A stretch of 64,000 nt of DNA from Psilocybe azurescens (taxonomy: Eukaryota; Basidiomycota; Agaricomycetes; Agaricales; Agrocybaceae), in contig JAJIRX010000500.1 of assembly GCA_023853785.1 (NCBI GenBank), positions 124,001 to 188,000 of the forward strand, written 5' to 3'. Within the stretch, counting starts at the first letter, position 1; every line of letters starts with the position of its first letter. Below, one piece after another: positions 1-11,519 of the stretch. The position numbers and the translations under genes are program-made. Under the pieces are notes generated by a model that had not been told where the DNA came from, did no database searches, and was given only the letters and a program-made list of their open reading frames with translations.

Positions 1-3000
1 ACCCCAGCCAGGGTGTTGATAGCAGCCAAATTCTCCGGATCCGATGCGATGCTAAGGTGGAAAAGGATATAAAAAAAAGAATCACAAGTCAAAAGAATGG
101 ACACACAACAAGGTTAAAATGATAATTTATCAGAAGCTCACCACTCTAATAGCCGTGTTTTCGCGATCTCCTTAGCTTCGTCGGTCCCGATAGCCCACAA
201 TGTTTGCGCAAGAACGATTGTCACCTGTCCGCGAAGCACGGGATCCTCTCCCGCAATCGCCAGACCATTTTCCAGATGCCCAAGAGCCTCCTCCAGATTA
301 TCTTGGAAGAAATGAGCGAGTCCCAAGCCCAGTTGTGCTTGCACCTTCAACGGCCGTATCAGGCCGTTCTCGCCGTCCTCCTTCTCCACCAAGAGACCCA
401 GGGCACTTTCAAAGAATGTCGCGCTCTCCGCATAGACGCCTTGCGACAATTTGATTCGTCCCAAGGTTGCATTAGCGATAGTGTACCGCAGTTCTACTTC
501 GGGATCTTCTGTCTCTTCGTACGCTGTTTCCAGGATAGCAATAGTACGCTCCACGAGCTCTTCTCCGAGAGATAGATGTCCGAGTCGTTCGCACACTAAC
601 GCGAGGAGATGCAGACCAGACGCGTCCTGTGGACGACGCGCGCAGTAGCGATTGAGTAGAAAGAAAGCGGGTAGCAATGCCTCTTGGACCTTATCATCCT
701 TCTGCAGTTTCTTCGCAGTTTGGAACACCTGCGAAGAGAACTCGTAGTCTCCTTCGGACTATAAATAAAACTGAGCTTCAGTGAGCTAAAGGACAAATCA
801 GGAACTCACTACTGGAACCGGCAAACCGACAGCATGCTCAAGCAACAAAAACCCTTCTGCTGTATCACCACTCGTAGTGGCGATCAAGAACTGTCCAACC
901 CACGCAAGAGCGTTGTCCGAATCCAGCACTTGTGCCCGATAAAACGCCTCATTCGCCAACTCAACATCCCCATGATAAAAGTACAAAAGCCCAAGATTAA
1001 TCCATGTCCTCGGGTTCTTGGAATTGATCTCCAATGCCTTGATATACGCATGCTGGGCAGCTTTCGCGTGCGAGAGAAAATAGGCATTGCCCAAGGCAAC
1101 CCAATAGATGTCATTCGACGCGTCGAGCTGCAGTGCATTTTTTAGATATTCGATAACTTTCTCTTTCGCCGTCACAATATCCGCAGAGGGGGCGCCCTCT
1201 TCACCCATGACTGTAGAGCAACGCCCAAATCGTACCATGCGCCCGAACTGCTGGTCTGCTTCACAGAATACAATGATATCCGAGACAAACAAGCATGGAT
1301 TGCCACCGCAATAATTTGCAGACCATTCATCGGAACGCCTTCTTGGAACGACGGTACCGGGACAATTTTATCCATCTGCTCGGTCAAATCATGAGAAGCG
1401 ACGGACGATATGGCCTGCAACGTTTCGCGCAGCGCTTCTTCGTTGTTAAAAACAAAGAAGGAAGAGAGCTGGAATGTAGCGTCTGCGATGATTTTCCATG
1501 CCATCGTACGGAAGCCAGCTATGCGTGTGATCATGTCGAGGGCAACGTCGATTGCATTGACGAACGATTGTTCCGCACGAATCATAAATCCATCAGTGTC
1601 CTCTGTACGACCGAGGTCGAGGTGGGCCTGAGCCAGCATAACCAAAATACCAGCCTCGTCTGGACGAAGACTTCGAATGTTATCTAGAATAGAGATAGAC
1701 TCTTCGAAGAGACCCATGGATTGTTTCACATCGGCGATAGTGTACGAACAGAGCCAATCGTCAGGGTTCATTTCAAGGGCATGGCTTAAAGCTTTCAACG
1801 CAGCAACATGCCTCCCAGCTTTATGGTAAGCCTCCCCAGGCGGACCCACAAAGGCTGATCCTCAGGCTCGACCCTCAGAGCGATCTGGAAAGATTGTATA
1901 GCCGCAGTGTAGTCTTTGTAGTGCTATATAGACGAGCTCTCAATGATAACTTGGGATGTGAAAATATGAGCAACTCACGAATTTAACAATACCAACAGCC
2001 TTCCACGCCCAGGAATTGGTAGGAAGATATCTGCTTGATACATCCAGCTCGGCTTTGGCCAGTCCAGCATTAAGACCTCCTTCCCCATCAATTGTTCTTT
2101 GTGCAACCACTTCCACTAAATCCCACTCTCTGTCGTTGGCGAATCCCTCCGCCAGGCGCCTAGCGGCAATTGTCTCCCGAGCATCGAGTTCAAAGGCTTT
2201 TTGCAAACATTTCGAAGATCGGATAGGGTCTGGTGGGGTGGTGTGTTCTAAGTAGTATATACCCAAAGACGTAAACGCCGGCGCGAACTCGGAGTCCTGT
2301 TTTAGCGAGCTGATAAAGTACTTGTAGGCAGATTGTATGTTCGTGCCTGTCAGACCGTTAGTACGAGTACTCCAGATCCAAAAAAAAAATTATAATAACT
2401 AACCTCCAATGTCCATATTACATTTGCCGATTCGCCACAAGCATCTTGCGCGATCAGAATTCAGCTCTTCGCCTTCGAAATTATCCAGAGCATCCAATAC
2501 TTGCTGCAGTTCCTGCAGGCCCTCCTCGTACTCTCCTAATTGACATCTGCACCAAGCACTTTCTTCCCTGGCACGTAGGCCTGTTTCGGTATCATCTGAA
2601 AGAAGAGATGAAACTTCGTCAAAAACGGCTGCAGATTCTTTCCAGTTTGATGCAGCCTGCAGAATAAAAGCGCGGTCCATCAAGGCAGATGTGTTCTTCG
2701 AAGATCGAGATAGAATGTCGTCAACGATGCGGGTTGCCTCTTTGTGATGTTTTGGAGGGAATAAATGAACCAATGATGACCCAAGGATCACTTGTAAGCC
2801 TGTGCGCGTTCTAGAAGGATGTCAGGACAATATATTTTTGGTTGATTTCCTGACCTAGAGAGACTTTTTCCTGTGTCAGATTCTAGTTGGCTCAGCAGCT
2901 GCAGCCCATGCTTCGACGTTTTGATGGCACTTTCGTAATCTTTCTCTTCAAGGTATACATCCCCTAACAATCGGCTTGCCAAGACAGAATCGGGGAGTTT

Positions 3001-4552
3001 TGTCGAAGCATTCTTTAAGCAAGTATTAGATGGTGTGAGTATCGACAGGAAGAGGACTTTCTTACCAGCATGGCATCGACGGGATCCTCGTCAGTTAAGA
3101 CAAACATCTCTGCATATTCTTCATCTTGAAAAAGAGATTCTTGTCGGTATGCAAAATATCCTTTGAACATAGAAGCCAGGGGTGATTCCGGGAAAAGTCT
3201 GATATATTGTCGCACATGGTTTTGGTCATATTCGGCTGGCTCACAGTTTTAAGTGACAACCACATCTTCAGAATCGTAGATTAACTCACAGATCTCTTCG
3301 CAGTCTTTCTTTTCAAAAATAGCTTCCAGCCCAACTCATCCGCTTTTTGGAGAAGTACGATTCCTTCGATGATTTCGTCCAGTTCTGCGGATACTTCACG
3401 CTTAAGCGCTTCGTTCGAAGATGGTATGGCGAAGAGATGTCTCTGCTTATACCGGAGCTGCTTTGATTCCACTTCACCACGCAGCTCGTCGGAAGTATTT
3501 GGGTGATTGAGAATAGAGTTGTATAAAGATAGTATCTAAAATATCACATCAGTTCCAACTCTCAAGTAAATCCGCGAAAGCCAAGTGATATCTGCACCTG
3601 TGACTTTTCAAAAATCTCCAAGAAGATCTCTTTCTTTAGTATGTCCAAGCTAGGTGCTCCAAGACGAGTCCTTCGTCTCTCCAGCTCTCGTCTAAAGGTG
3701 TCTTCTTCCAGTTTTTCTGAAAGGGACACCACTTCTTCGAGAACACGGAAGCCATTGTGTATTGCGTCTTGCGCTTCGTATGTGGTCGACCCCGTTGGAT
3801 TGGTAGGATCAGGCAGTGGAAGAGTCGAAAGAACCGGATACAACTCAGATTCTGGAAGATAATACGAAAGACCAGATATTAACTAGAGGTGAGGTTCGTG
3901 AACACGCTTGTCAAGTGACACTTGATGTATGGGTATTCACCTCGCTCTGCGTGCCGTGATTGCGATATAAAGCTATAAGCTTTTGCAGTACTTCTGCACA
4001 CTTGACTGCGTCTTGGCTAATTCGTTTGATCAAGTAGGTATAACAGAAACTCGAGGAAGGACTCACGATTTGTTGAACAGGGTCAAGAGTTGTTTGAACG
4101 TATTAGCTTGTTTGTCCCATGCTTTCTGTCGCTCATAAAGGTTGCAGATACCCTTGATTGAAATGCTTTGAACAAAATTCGATGGTGGTTTAGTGAGCCG
4201 AACGTACCTGCCATGCGAGAGGTTGCGTCGGGTTTAGCTCAGTCGCCTTTCGATAGATCTTAGGTATATATTAGACTAAACGGCGGATAGCGTAATAAAG
4301 AGTGCATCAGGGAAATTACTCGCTCGCTTTCATCCAACTCTCCTGTCTCCGAAAGCGCCAAAGCAAGAAAAACATGGCTAATCGTAGTGATATAAACAAT
4401 CTAAACGCTTTGAAATGATCTAAGTTTACATACGCGTTGTAGTTTTCGGGTTCAAAGTCTAACACTTGCGTCGCTGCCTTTTTCGCATTGGTATAGTCCT
4501 TTTTGGATATATAATCTCGAGCTGCCTTTAGTTGAGTCTTCGCAAGAGACAT
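1..4552 (-). CDS. SKI3: SKI3/TTC37-like TPR scaffold of the Ski complex (3' end missing)
   Basis: The product resembles Ski3, the tetratricopeptide scaffold of the cytoplasmic Ski complex that feeds mRNA to the exosome for 3'-5' decay. The start is the ATG at 4550-4552, opening MSLAKTQLKAARDYISKKDY followed by a TPR helix pair (YTNAKKAATQVLDFEPENYNAY). TPR-like repeats continue through at least ten exons, for example around 1700-1830 (ALKALSHALEMNPDDWLC) and 950-1080 (KALEINSKNPRTWINLG). The last visible exon, about 1-51, reads IASDPENLAAINTLAGV after a 3' splice site, so the gene continues beyond the left edge. An apparent one-base deletion in a C5 run (G5 on the + strand, about 1187-1191) interrupts the frame between KRAPP and SADIVTAKEKV. 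The TPR character is seen; the Ski3 assignment is recognition of the N-terminus and overall organisation. Confidence 0.85.
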
Positions 4553-4919
4553 ATTTTGGAATTCGAGGGGGTTTATCAGTTAATTGAATAGCATCCATAT
4601 ACATAGTTTCGATCAAGTCAAGTATTACGTAACAATGATATCAGTCGGAAACGGTTGCCTTGCTTACCTTCGCTTGCCAGTCACATCTCACCCACTTTAA
4701 TTTTCTTCCTGGGGCACACAGTTATTGCATGGAGAGGTCACCGTCGAATCACTCCACGTGAATTGTCTGGTTAATTATTTGAGTAAATAAGTTACATTGT
4801 GACTATGATACAACAACAGCCTGAGCAAGTCTAACATAAAGCAGTTTGGGGTATGTGGATTAATAGTTGATAAACATAAGAGATCGAAAGAATAGATTTC
4901 AATTCGATAACAAGGGGTA
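4553..4919. other. Intergenic region between two minus-strand genes
   Basis: About 370 bases between the SKI3 start and the 3' end of the phosphatase gene, both on the minus strand. It should hold the SKI3 promoter and the phosphatase 3' UTR. It is AT-rich toward 4760-4900. I see no gene, repeat or structured RNA in it. Confidence 0.5.
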
Positions 4920-6617
4920 TCAGGCCGGGATATAGATTTCTTGAGGTGTCCGCAATCTATAACACAGGTATTCGACATACTCGACCAAGAATTTTACTTG
5001 CTCGTAGGTTTCGATGGCTTTCATGCTCCGCCTTCTTCTTACAAGGCTGATGACTGTTTCGACAAATGACAGAACGTCCTGGGCAAGGTTGTCCGTGCTT
5101 CCTTCGGTGGAATTTGGGATTATCGAGCCACAAAGTCCAAGGCGAATCATCCAACAGCATGCAATGAGACCAGCACGCCCAACACCGCCCCGACAGTGTG
5201 CAAGAATGGGAAAACCCTGGAGAGTATACCTGTGGATGAGGTCAACTAAATGCACATCTAAAGATGCTGGGGATAGAGGCGGCAAGCCTTCTGGTATAGG
5301 TAAACTAGATAACGGCAAGATATAGATGATTAAAGCTGCAAGAAAATATTGCAGCACACACCGAAGGATGTCAATACCAATCTTTTTGGCGCCGCGTTCA
5401 TACTCTGGCCAAGGAACACCGAGAAATTCTAATTCAGTATCATCTAAACAGCTACAGGGAACGGTGTGAACACTGGACAAATCAAAGACTGTGCAAGGGG
5501 ACCCACCAGATTACACAACGCACGCCAAGTTCTTTCATTCGTTTCATATCCGTTTCAAGGTCGCGGCATACACCATTTCTTCCTTTGACGGGCCCATCGA
5601 GTCTGACTGGTTCAGATGTGAAAATTTATATTGGCGCTGTTCTAAATGAACAGACCTTTCTTGCCAGGACATGAAGAAAGGAAAAAGTTTCCAATCATCA
5701 ACGGAGAATCTGCTTGAATATGTTGAGAAGAAAGGCCATAATAGGACGTCGGTTCGGTTGGGGGTGTAGGGGATGCAAAGGTTGGACGCGAAAACTCATC
5801 GATAGGCAACGTCATTGACAAGGAAAGTGACACATTAGTTTGAGGGATGTAACCAGTGATGATATGTTCGGGTAGAGTTCGGTCGTCTTTTGTAATGCCG
5901 GAGCTAATGGCGGCTTGGAGAGCACGAGTTACATGAGAGCGGGTGGGGAAATGACGGACAGTGGTCTGGACGGCAAGAGGGGGTTGGGTGGCCAAAGTAG
6001 ACTGAGTATACCTTGTATCGCGCCAGGAAGAAAGACGACACAAGGTGAACGAAGCGGGTATTTCTAGCAGTGTGGGGGATTAGGGGCAGACGACAGGAGA
6101 GCCTGAGAGGAGATGAGAGCAATGAGGTCTGGAGGTATGATCATAGATATGCTGAGAGAGATGGTCAGGAGAGAGTGAGCGGGAATACGGAGAGCAACCA
6201 ACTTTATAGGATGAGAAACGGAGTTCTTGAGAGAGGGATTGTTGGAGGTGGCGAGAGGCTCGGACATTGCAGCCATGAGATCATCCTTGAGAGTAGCGAG
6301 GGGCGGAAGGAGGGAGTGGGAGGGCCACCATGAGTGATAGTGGATATTGAGCAACTGACGTTGGCGCAAGTGATGGAATTGTTCTGGCAGATGGATTGAC
6401 AGGGGAAGATATGGAAATGGAGAACCTGGAAACGGGTTAGTGGGCGGTGGAGATGAGTAGTGGTACAGACCATGCTGGCCGAACTTTGAGCGGTTGTACT
6501 GGCTCGCATGGTGCTGCGATGCAAGTCTGGAGAGCTAGAGGATGTGAGATACGGGAGTAAATTAAGACTATGATAAGGACCCAACTGCACCTGTTCTGTG
6601 GGTGTCACTGTGAGCAT
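4920..6617 (-). CDS. CDKN3-like dual-specificity protein phosphatase with long N-terminal extension
   Basis: A cysteine-dependent phosphatase of the CDKN3 (KAP) type. The C-terminal 180 residues carry the P-loop HCRGGVGRAG (HCx5R, about 5165-5200), preceded by a CDKN3-type strand-helix segment (DMKRMKELGVRCV, then CCLDDTELEFLGVPWPEY) and followed by helices ending at EIYIPA before the stop at 4920. The segment GKK|VRLDGPVKGR is joined across a GT-AG intron near 5600-5645. A roughly 300-residue upstream part (MLTVTPTEQVQLGPYHSL start at 6617) has no motif I recognise. It needs one extra C in the run at 6074-6078 to stay open (PNPPTLLEIPASF). The catalytic domain is clear; the start and the N-terminal exons are less certain. 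In animals CDKN3 dephosphorylates CDK2; the fungal substrate is unknown. Confidence 0.75.
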
Positions 6618-6831
6618 GATGGGCAAGTTGAAGAAAGACTGACTGGGCACGTGGGTGTGTTTTTCGCTTGGCAACTCGCTTTCCCACCGACTCAGCACTC
6701 AAGTACTCACTTCTCCTTCCCTCTGAATCTCCTTCTAACAGCAGGCTGGTGAACCTCAAAGTAACTCACATTCCTCCCTTCACGGTCCTTTCCTCCATCT
6801 CTCTTTCCTTCTCTCTCTTTTTATTCGTCCC

Positions 6832-9800
6832 ATGGCTCTTCGTTTTCAGACAAACTACGATTTCACAGATGTCCCAATACCTACAACCCGCCAACCTCCT
6901 TCTACCGGTGCCACCATTCGTCGTGCAAAGACTCTCACAAAACCAGAGAGAGGTGTAGCCCCCGTTCCTCTCATAAATCCCCCAAATCTCCTTCCCACTT
7001 CGCCAGGTCAGCCAACTGCATCCAATCCAGACGACTACAACGGCTCTGCTCCATGGCGTATTTTCTCCAAGGTGGTCACTTTCTGGGCTCCTGCCATTCT
7101 TCTCAGCTCCGTCGGCGGTCTCAAGGATAAGGCAGTCAGGCAGGCTTGGAGGGAAAAATTCGCTCTTTGTTTCATCATCGCTATCCTGTGTTGCATCATC
7201 GGCTTTATAACCGTCGGTTTTCAGAAGGTTCTCTGCCCAGAAACAGTAGCCACCCAATTCATCCGTTTCAATTCGACCTCAGCCCATGGTACTTTGGGTG
7301 TCAGGGGTGTATTGTTCAACGTTTCTTCAGCAAAATCACCTGCAGACGTCAATTTGATCAGTTTGGCCGAGAGACTGCCTGGACAGGATGCTACCACCCT
7401 TTTCCAGCGCGACGCTTCCGAGTTTAAATCCTGCCATGGGCTCTCTTTTCGTGTCGCAGCCGATGCACCATGTTCGACAATCACCCCCTGTTCCCTAGGC
7501 CCTCTCAACTCCACCTCTACTTTCACAGGTCTCAACATTATCAAAACGGACTTCCTTGCAGGCTATTCATGGGACCAAGTCGCTACTTTGCGAGACTACT
7601 TCGTACTCGATGGTGCTGTCATCAATCTCTCCCCCTATATCGCCACCCACAACAATGCAATCCCTTCCGACAACGTTGACACCGCAATTCGCACAATTCT
7701 CAGGGCAGGCGCAGGCGACAGCGGCAAAGATGCAACTAGATTATTTGACAATCGAGCGGATCTCAAAAAGGCCCTACCTTGCATAAAAGAACGCTATTAC
7801 GCAGGCAACATTGACAAAGTCACTCCGGGCTGTTTCGTGTCCAGTCTCTTCCTCTATGCCGGCTTAATCGTCATCCTCGGCCTGGTGTTTGTTCGTTTCG
7901 TCATGGCGTGTATTTTCAATTGGTTCCTCTCCGAACGTCTGGCCGGACCACCCAATAGTCAAGACCTCAACAGATCCGCCATCAGTCCCGCAGTAATGCC
8001 CGAAGGCGCCAATATTTCGGTCGACAACACAAACGGAACTGCACCTTGGACCGCTGGCCAGAAGAAGCTCAGTAAGCCCAATAAAATTGGTCAAGCTCTG
8101 ACCTCATCGTCCAGTGCTACTCTCATAAACCCGGACGCCAGTGCAGCTCCTGTCATGAGTCTTGCACAAATTGGGGCTGAATTGTTTGCAGTTTGCCTAG
8201 TGACATGCTACTCAGAGGGCGAAGAGTCGTTGAGAACAACCCTTGATTCCATATCCAGTACTACCTATTCGGACGCCAGGAAACTTCTTTTTGTGGTAGC
8301 CGACGGGATGATCACCGGTGCTGGAGAGAAGAGAAGTACCCCTGACATTTGTGTTAGCTTGCTTGAGGCCGACCCAAGATTTGGAAACCCCATACCGATG
8401 ACCTATGCTTCGGTTGGCACAGGAGCCAAGGCTCAGAATCGGGCGATGGTATACGCAGGACACTATAGTGAGTAAATTCATTGAGCCTGGGTAAACAGCG
8501 TCTGATCGGCATGTAGCGGTCGCTGGGCGTCGTACACCAACAGTCATTGTTGTCAAATGCGGCACTGATGCCGAATCTGTAACCGACAAGAAACCAGGCA
8601 ATCGCGGGAAACGAGACAGCCAGCTCATTTTGATGAACTTTTTTCACGCGTGACTTACAATGATCGTATGACGCCACTTGACTTTGACCTTTTCCGCAAG
8701 ATACACATTCTGATGGGCGTCACACCGGACTTCTTCGAGGTCTGCCTGATGGTATGTGGTTTTTTTATTTTATTTTAAAAAAATAGTAGGTTGCAACAGA
8801 AAGGATGCTGATGCATTTTTATGGAACTTCAGGTCGATGCTGACACCAAAGTTTTCCCTTCCTCGCTTAAACATCTGGTCAATTGCATGCATCACGACCA
8901 AATGATCATGGGCGTTTGCGGCGAAACGCGAATAGCGAACAAGCGCCAATCTTGGGTCACCGCCATTCAGGTCTTCGAATATTTCATTTCCCATCATCTG
9001 GCGAAAGCTTTCGAATCTGTATTTGGAGGTGTTTCTTGTCTTCCTGGTTGCTTCTCCATGTTCCGTTTGAAAGCACGGAAAACGAATGGCGATGACTGGG
9101 TTCCTTTGATTATCAAGCCAGAAATTGTGAAGGAGTACAGTCAGAGTGAAGTTACTACCCTCCACCAGAAGAATTTGTTGTTGCTGGGCGAAGATCGATT
9201 CCTTACCACCATTCTTCTTAGGACATTCCCAAACAGGAAGATGATGTTTTTGCCTCAGGCCAGATGCAGAACAGTCGTCCCAGACACCTTCAGCATTCTT
9301 TTGTCCCAGCGGCGTCGATGGATCAACTCGACTATTCACAACCTCATGGAACTCGTGCTTGTTCGAAATCTTTGCGGAACATTCTGCTTCAGCATGCAGT
9401 TTGTCGTTTTTATGGATTTACTTGGGACTGTCGTTCTTCCTATCGCCATTGCTTTGACATATGCCTTGATCATCTCTATGGCTATTACTCCGCCCAAAAC
9501 GTTTGAGGAAGCGATTCCTCTCATGCTTCTTATCGCAGTTTTAGGTCTTCCGGCGGTTTTAATTCTCATTACAACAAGAAAGTTGGTATATGTCTTCTGG
9601 ATGTTGGTCTATTTAATTGCGTTGCCGGTATGGAATTTCATTCTACCGCTGTATGCTTTCTGGCATTTCGACGACTTCTCATGGGGTGAAACGAGGTAAA
9701 TACTACATTTATATCAAGTGAATCGACGCTAACTTTGTCTACAGAAAAGTAGAAGGTGAAGGTAAAGATAGCGGACATGGTGGTGGCGGTCGTGCAGCGA

Positions 9801-10459
9801 ATGTGCCCGAGGTGCCAATGCGACGATGGGAAGATTGGGAGCGTTCAAGATTGAGGAAACTTAAGCGCGAAGAGCGACGCCGAAGAGATTTCGAACGAAC
9901 ACATCCGACAGGCTTCTTTCCTGGAGAACGTGATTTCTTGGTTGCTCCAGACACCCGCAGTCAATACGATGGTTCCGATACTTTCTCGCTCAATTCTTCC
10001 GATGACGACCATTGGGGGACTCAAATTGGTGGCTACAACGAACATAACGCTCAGTTCCCCCACCGCCTGTGGGTCTCGTTCTGCCTCAGGACGAAGCTTT
10101 GCAAACTGCAAAAACAGTGGGAGGTGCTGAGTTAGAAGCCATGCTGGAGATGGGATTTGATGACAAGCCAACTCCCCAAGTTCAACTTATGTTCCTCGTT
10201 ATCAACTAACCGACGGTTCAACGACGCAACTTGCTAACCTCAGCGGAAATGGGTACTCTCCGTTAACTAGATCCGGCTCTCCAGGGGGCCTCCACTCCAA
10301 AATACATTATCACCCACAACACCTAACACCCCTCTCCCACAAGAAACATCGCCCGCTCGACGGGCACCTCCGCGATCAGGAAGCGGCGGTGCTTCACGAA
10401 ATACGCCTGCCGAGAAATACGGACCCCTTGGACCCCTAGATCCATCGGCAAAGTTCTAA
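6832..10459 (+). CDS. Class IV (CHS3-like) chitin synthase, interrupted by four single-base frameshifts
   Basis: A plasma-membrane processive glycosyltransferase that polymerises N-acetylglucosamine from UDP-GlcNAc into cell-wall chitin. From the N-terminus: a cytosolic tail; transmembrane helices ([17 protein letters not shown] and [16 protein letters not shown]); a cytochrome-b5-like lumenal segment; another TM ([19 protein letters not shown]); then the GT2 domain with [21 protein letters not shown] (DxD), GEDRFLTT (EDR) and QRRRWINS (product-binding Q-RRW). Three C-terminal TM helices precede a basic, charged tail ending [12 protein letters not shown] at 10459. Introns are visible at about 8469-8517, 8752-8831 and 9697-9744. 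Four one-base deletions break the reading frame: T6 at 8639-8644 (inside [16 protein letters not shown]), C5 at 10057-10061, 10186-10188 and 10284-10290. Every catalytic motif is intact, so sequencing indels are more likely than decay. Confidence 0.88.
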
Positions 10460-11519
10460 TGGACAGAATAGTATTTGCCCACACTCGACCATTCGATTCT
10501 TATTCTTTCAGGGCCCCTCATACCCTCGACATCAAAGCATTTGCTATACCCATCATACAACGTCTTTCACGTAGCTTTGCATCACTTTACGATGGACCAT
10601 GGAAGTTCTTTAGTACACTTTTTCTAATAACATCTGATCGTTACCTTCTTGTTGATGTGGAATTCCCGGGTTCTGGGTATTCTGGTTGACCACGTCTTTC
10701 ATCATCTACCATTGCATCGTTTTCCCGCCTTATAATAGTTCCTCATGTCCCCTTGCATTGAAAATATAACGACGAATCACACTCGAATCTGAAATAAAAG
10801 GCGTTGCGATGCATACCTACGCCTGGCATGCTAAAACTAACATTAACTCCCGAGTTTTAGGGGTAGGTCCTGCGGTCGACGTGTCCGATTGTAGAGGCGA
10901 TCACCTAGTTCAGATTTTTTATACTTACAGCCCCATAATTGACTATAGACCTGGTCGCGTTGCTTTCGACCCCTCTGTTCCAGTTGTACTGTTACGATGA
11001 CTTCAACCGGTTTCAGACGGTATTTGCTATCTAGTCTTTTCAACCCTTTGCTTTGACTATTTTAAACCACAGCCCTGCTCCCAGGCCTTAACCACGGTAC
11101 CTTGTTCCATCACTGACCATTCCTATGTCCAAATTTTGTTCTTGTTGTCGGGTACGACCAATCTGTGCATTCTCGACCGCTCAAGCACAACGCCATGTTT
11201 TTTCTGAGATAATTTCCTAGAATCAAAAATGTCACTAACATAAGTAAACCACATAAAGCGAAAACGTTCATTGACAGAAAGTTGTGAGTTTAAGAAATCG
11301 TGGGCAGTTATAATTAATTATCTTGTCATGTCCGGCAGCCTTCGGTCCGGACAACATGGGCACTATGAAACGACGTGCCAAACCCTAGCAACTGCGCTAC
11401 TAGTACTTTCCCTCTTAACCTGTTTCTAATCATTTCAACGACTTTCTAGAATCTTTCCTAAGCGCAAGAATTGATTGATTAACTCTTGTTAGAAGACTTA
11501 TCCTTGGCCTCGAGTACTT
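10460..11519. other. Intergenic region after chitin synthase
   Basis: About 1.06 kb between two plus-strand genes. It should contain the chitin synthase 3' UTR and the promoter of the DUF3684 gene. I see short open frames but none with protein-like composition, no tRNA and no obvious repeat. Confidence 0.5.

Noticed and set aside
10459..11043. Open frames of 60-76 codons in the chitin synthase-DUF3684 spacer.
   Set aside because: Composition is not protein-like, no splice context fits, and they overlap the expected 3' UTR.
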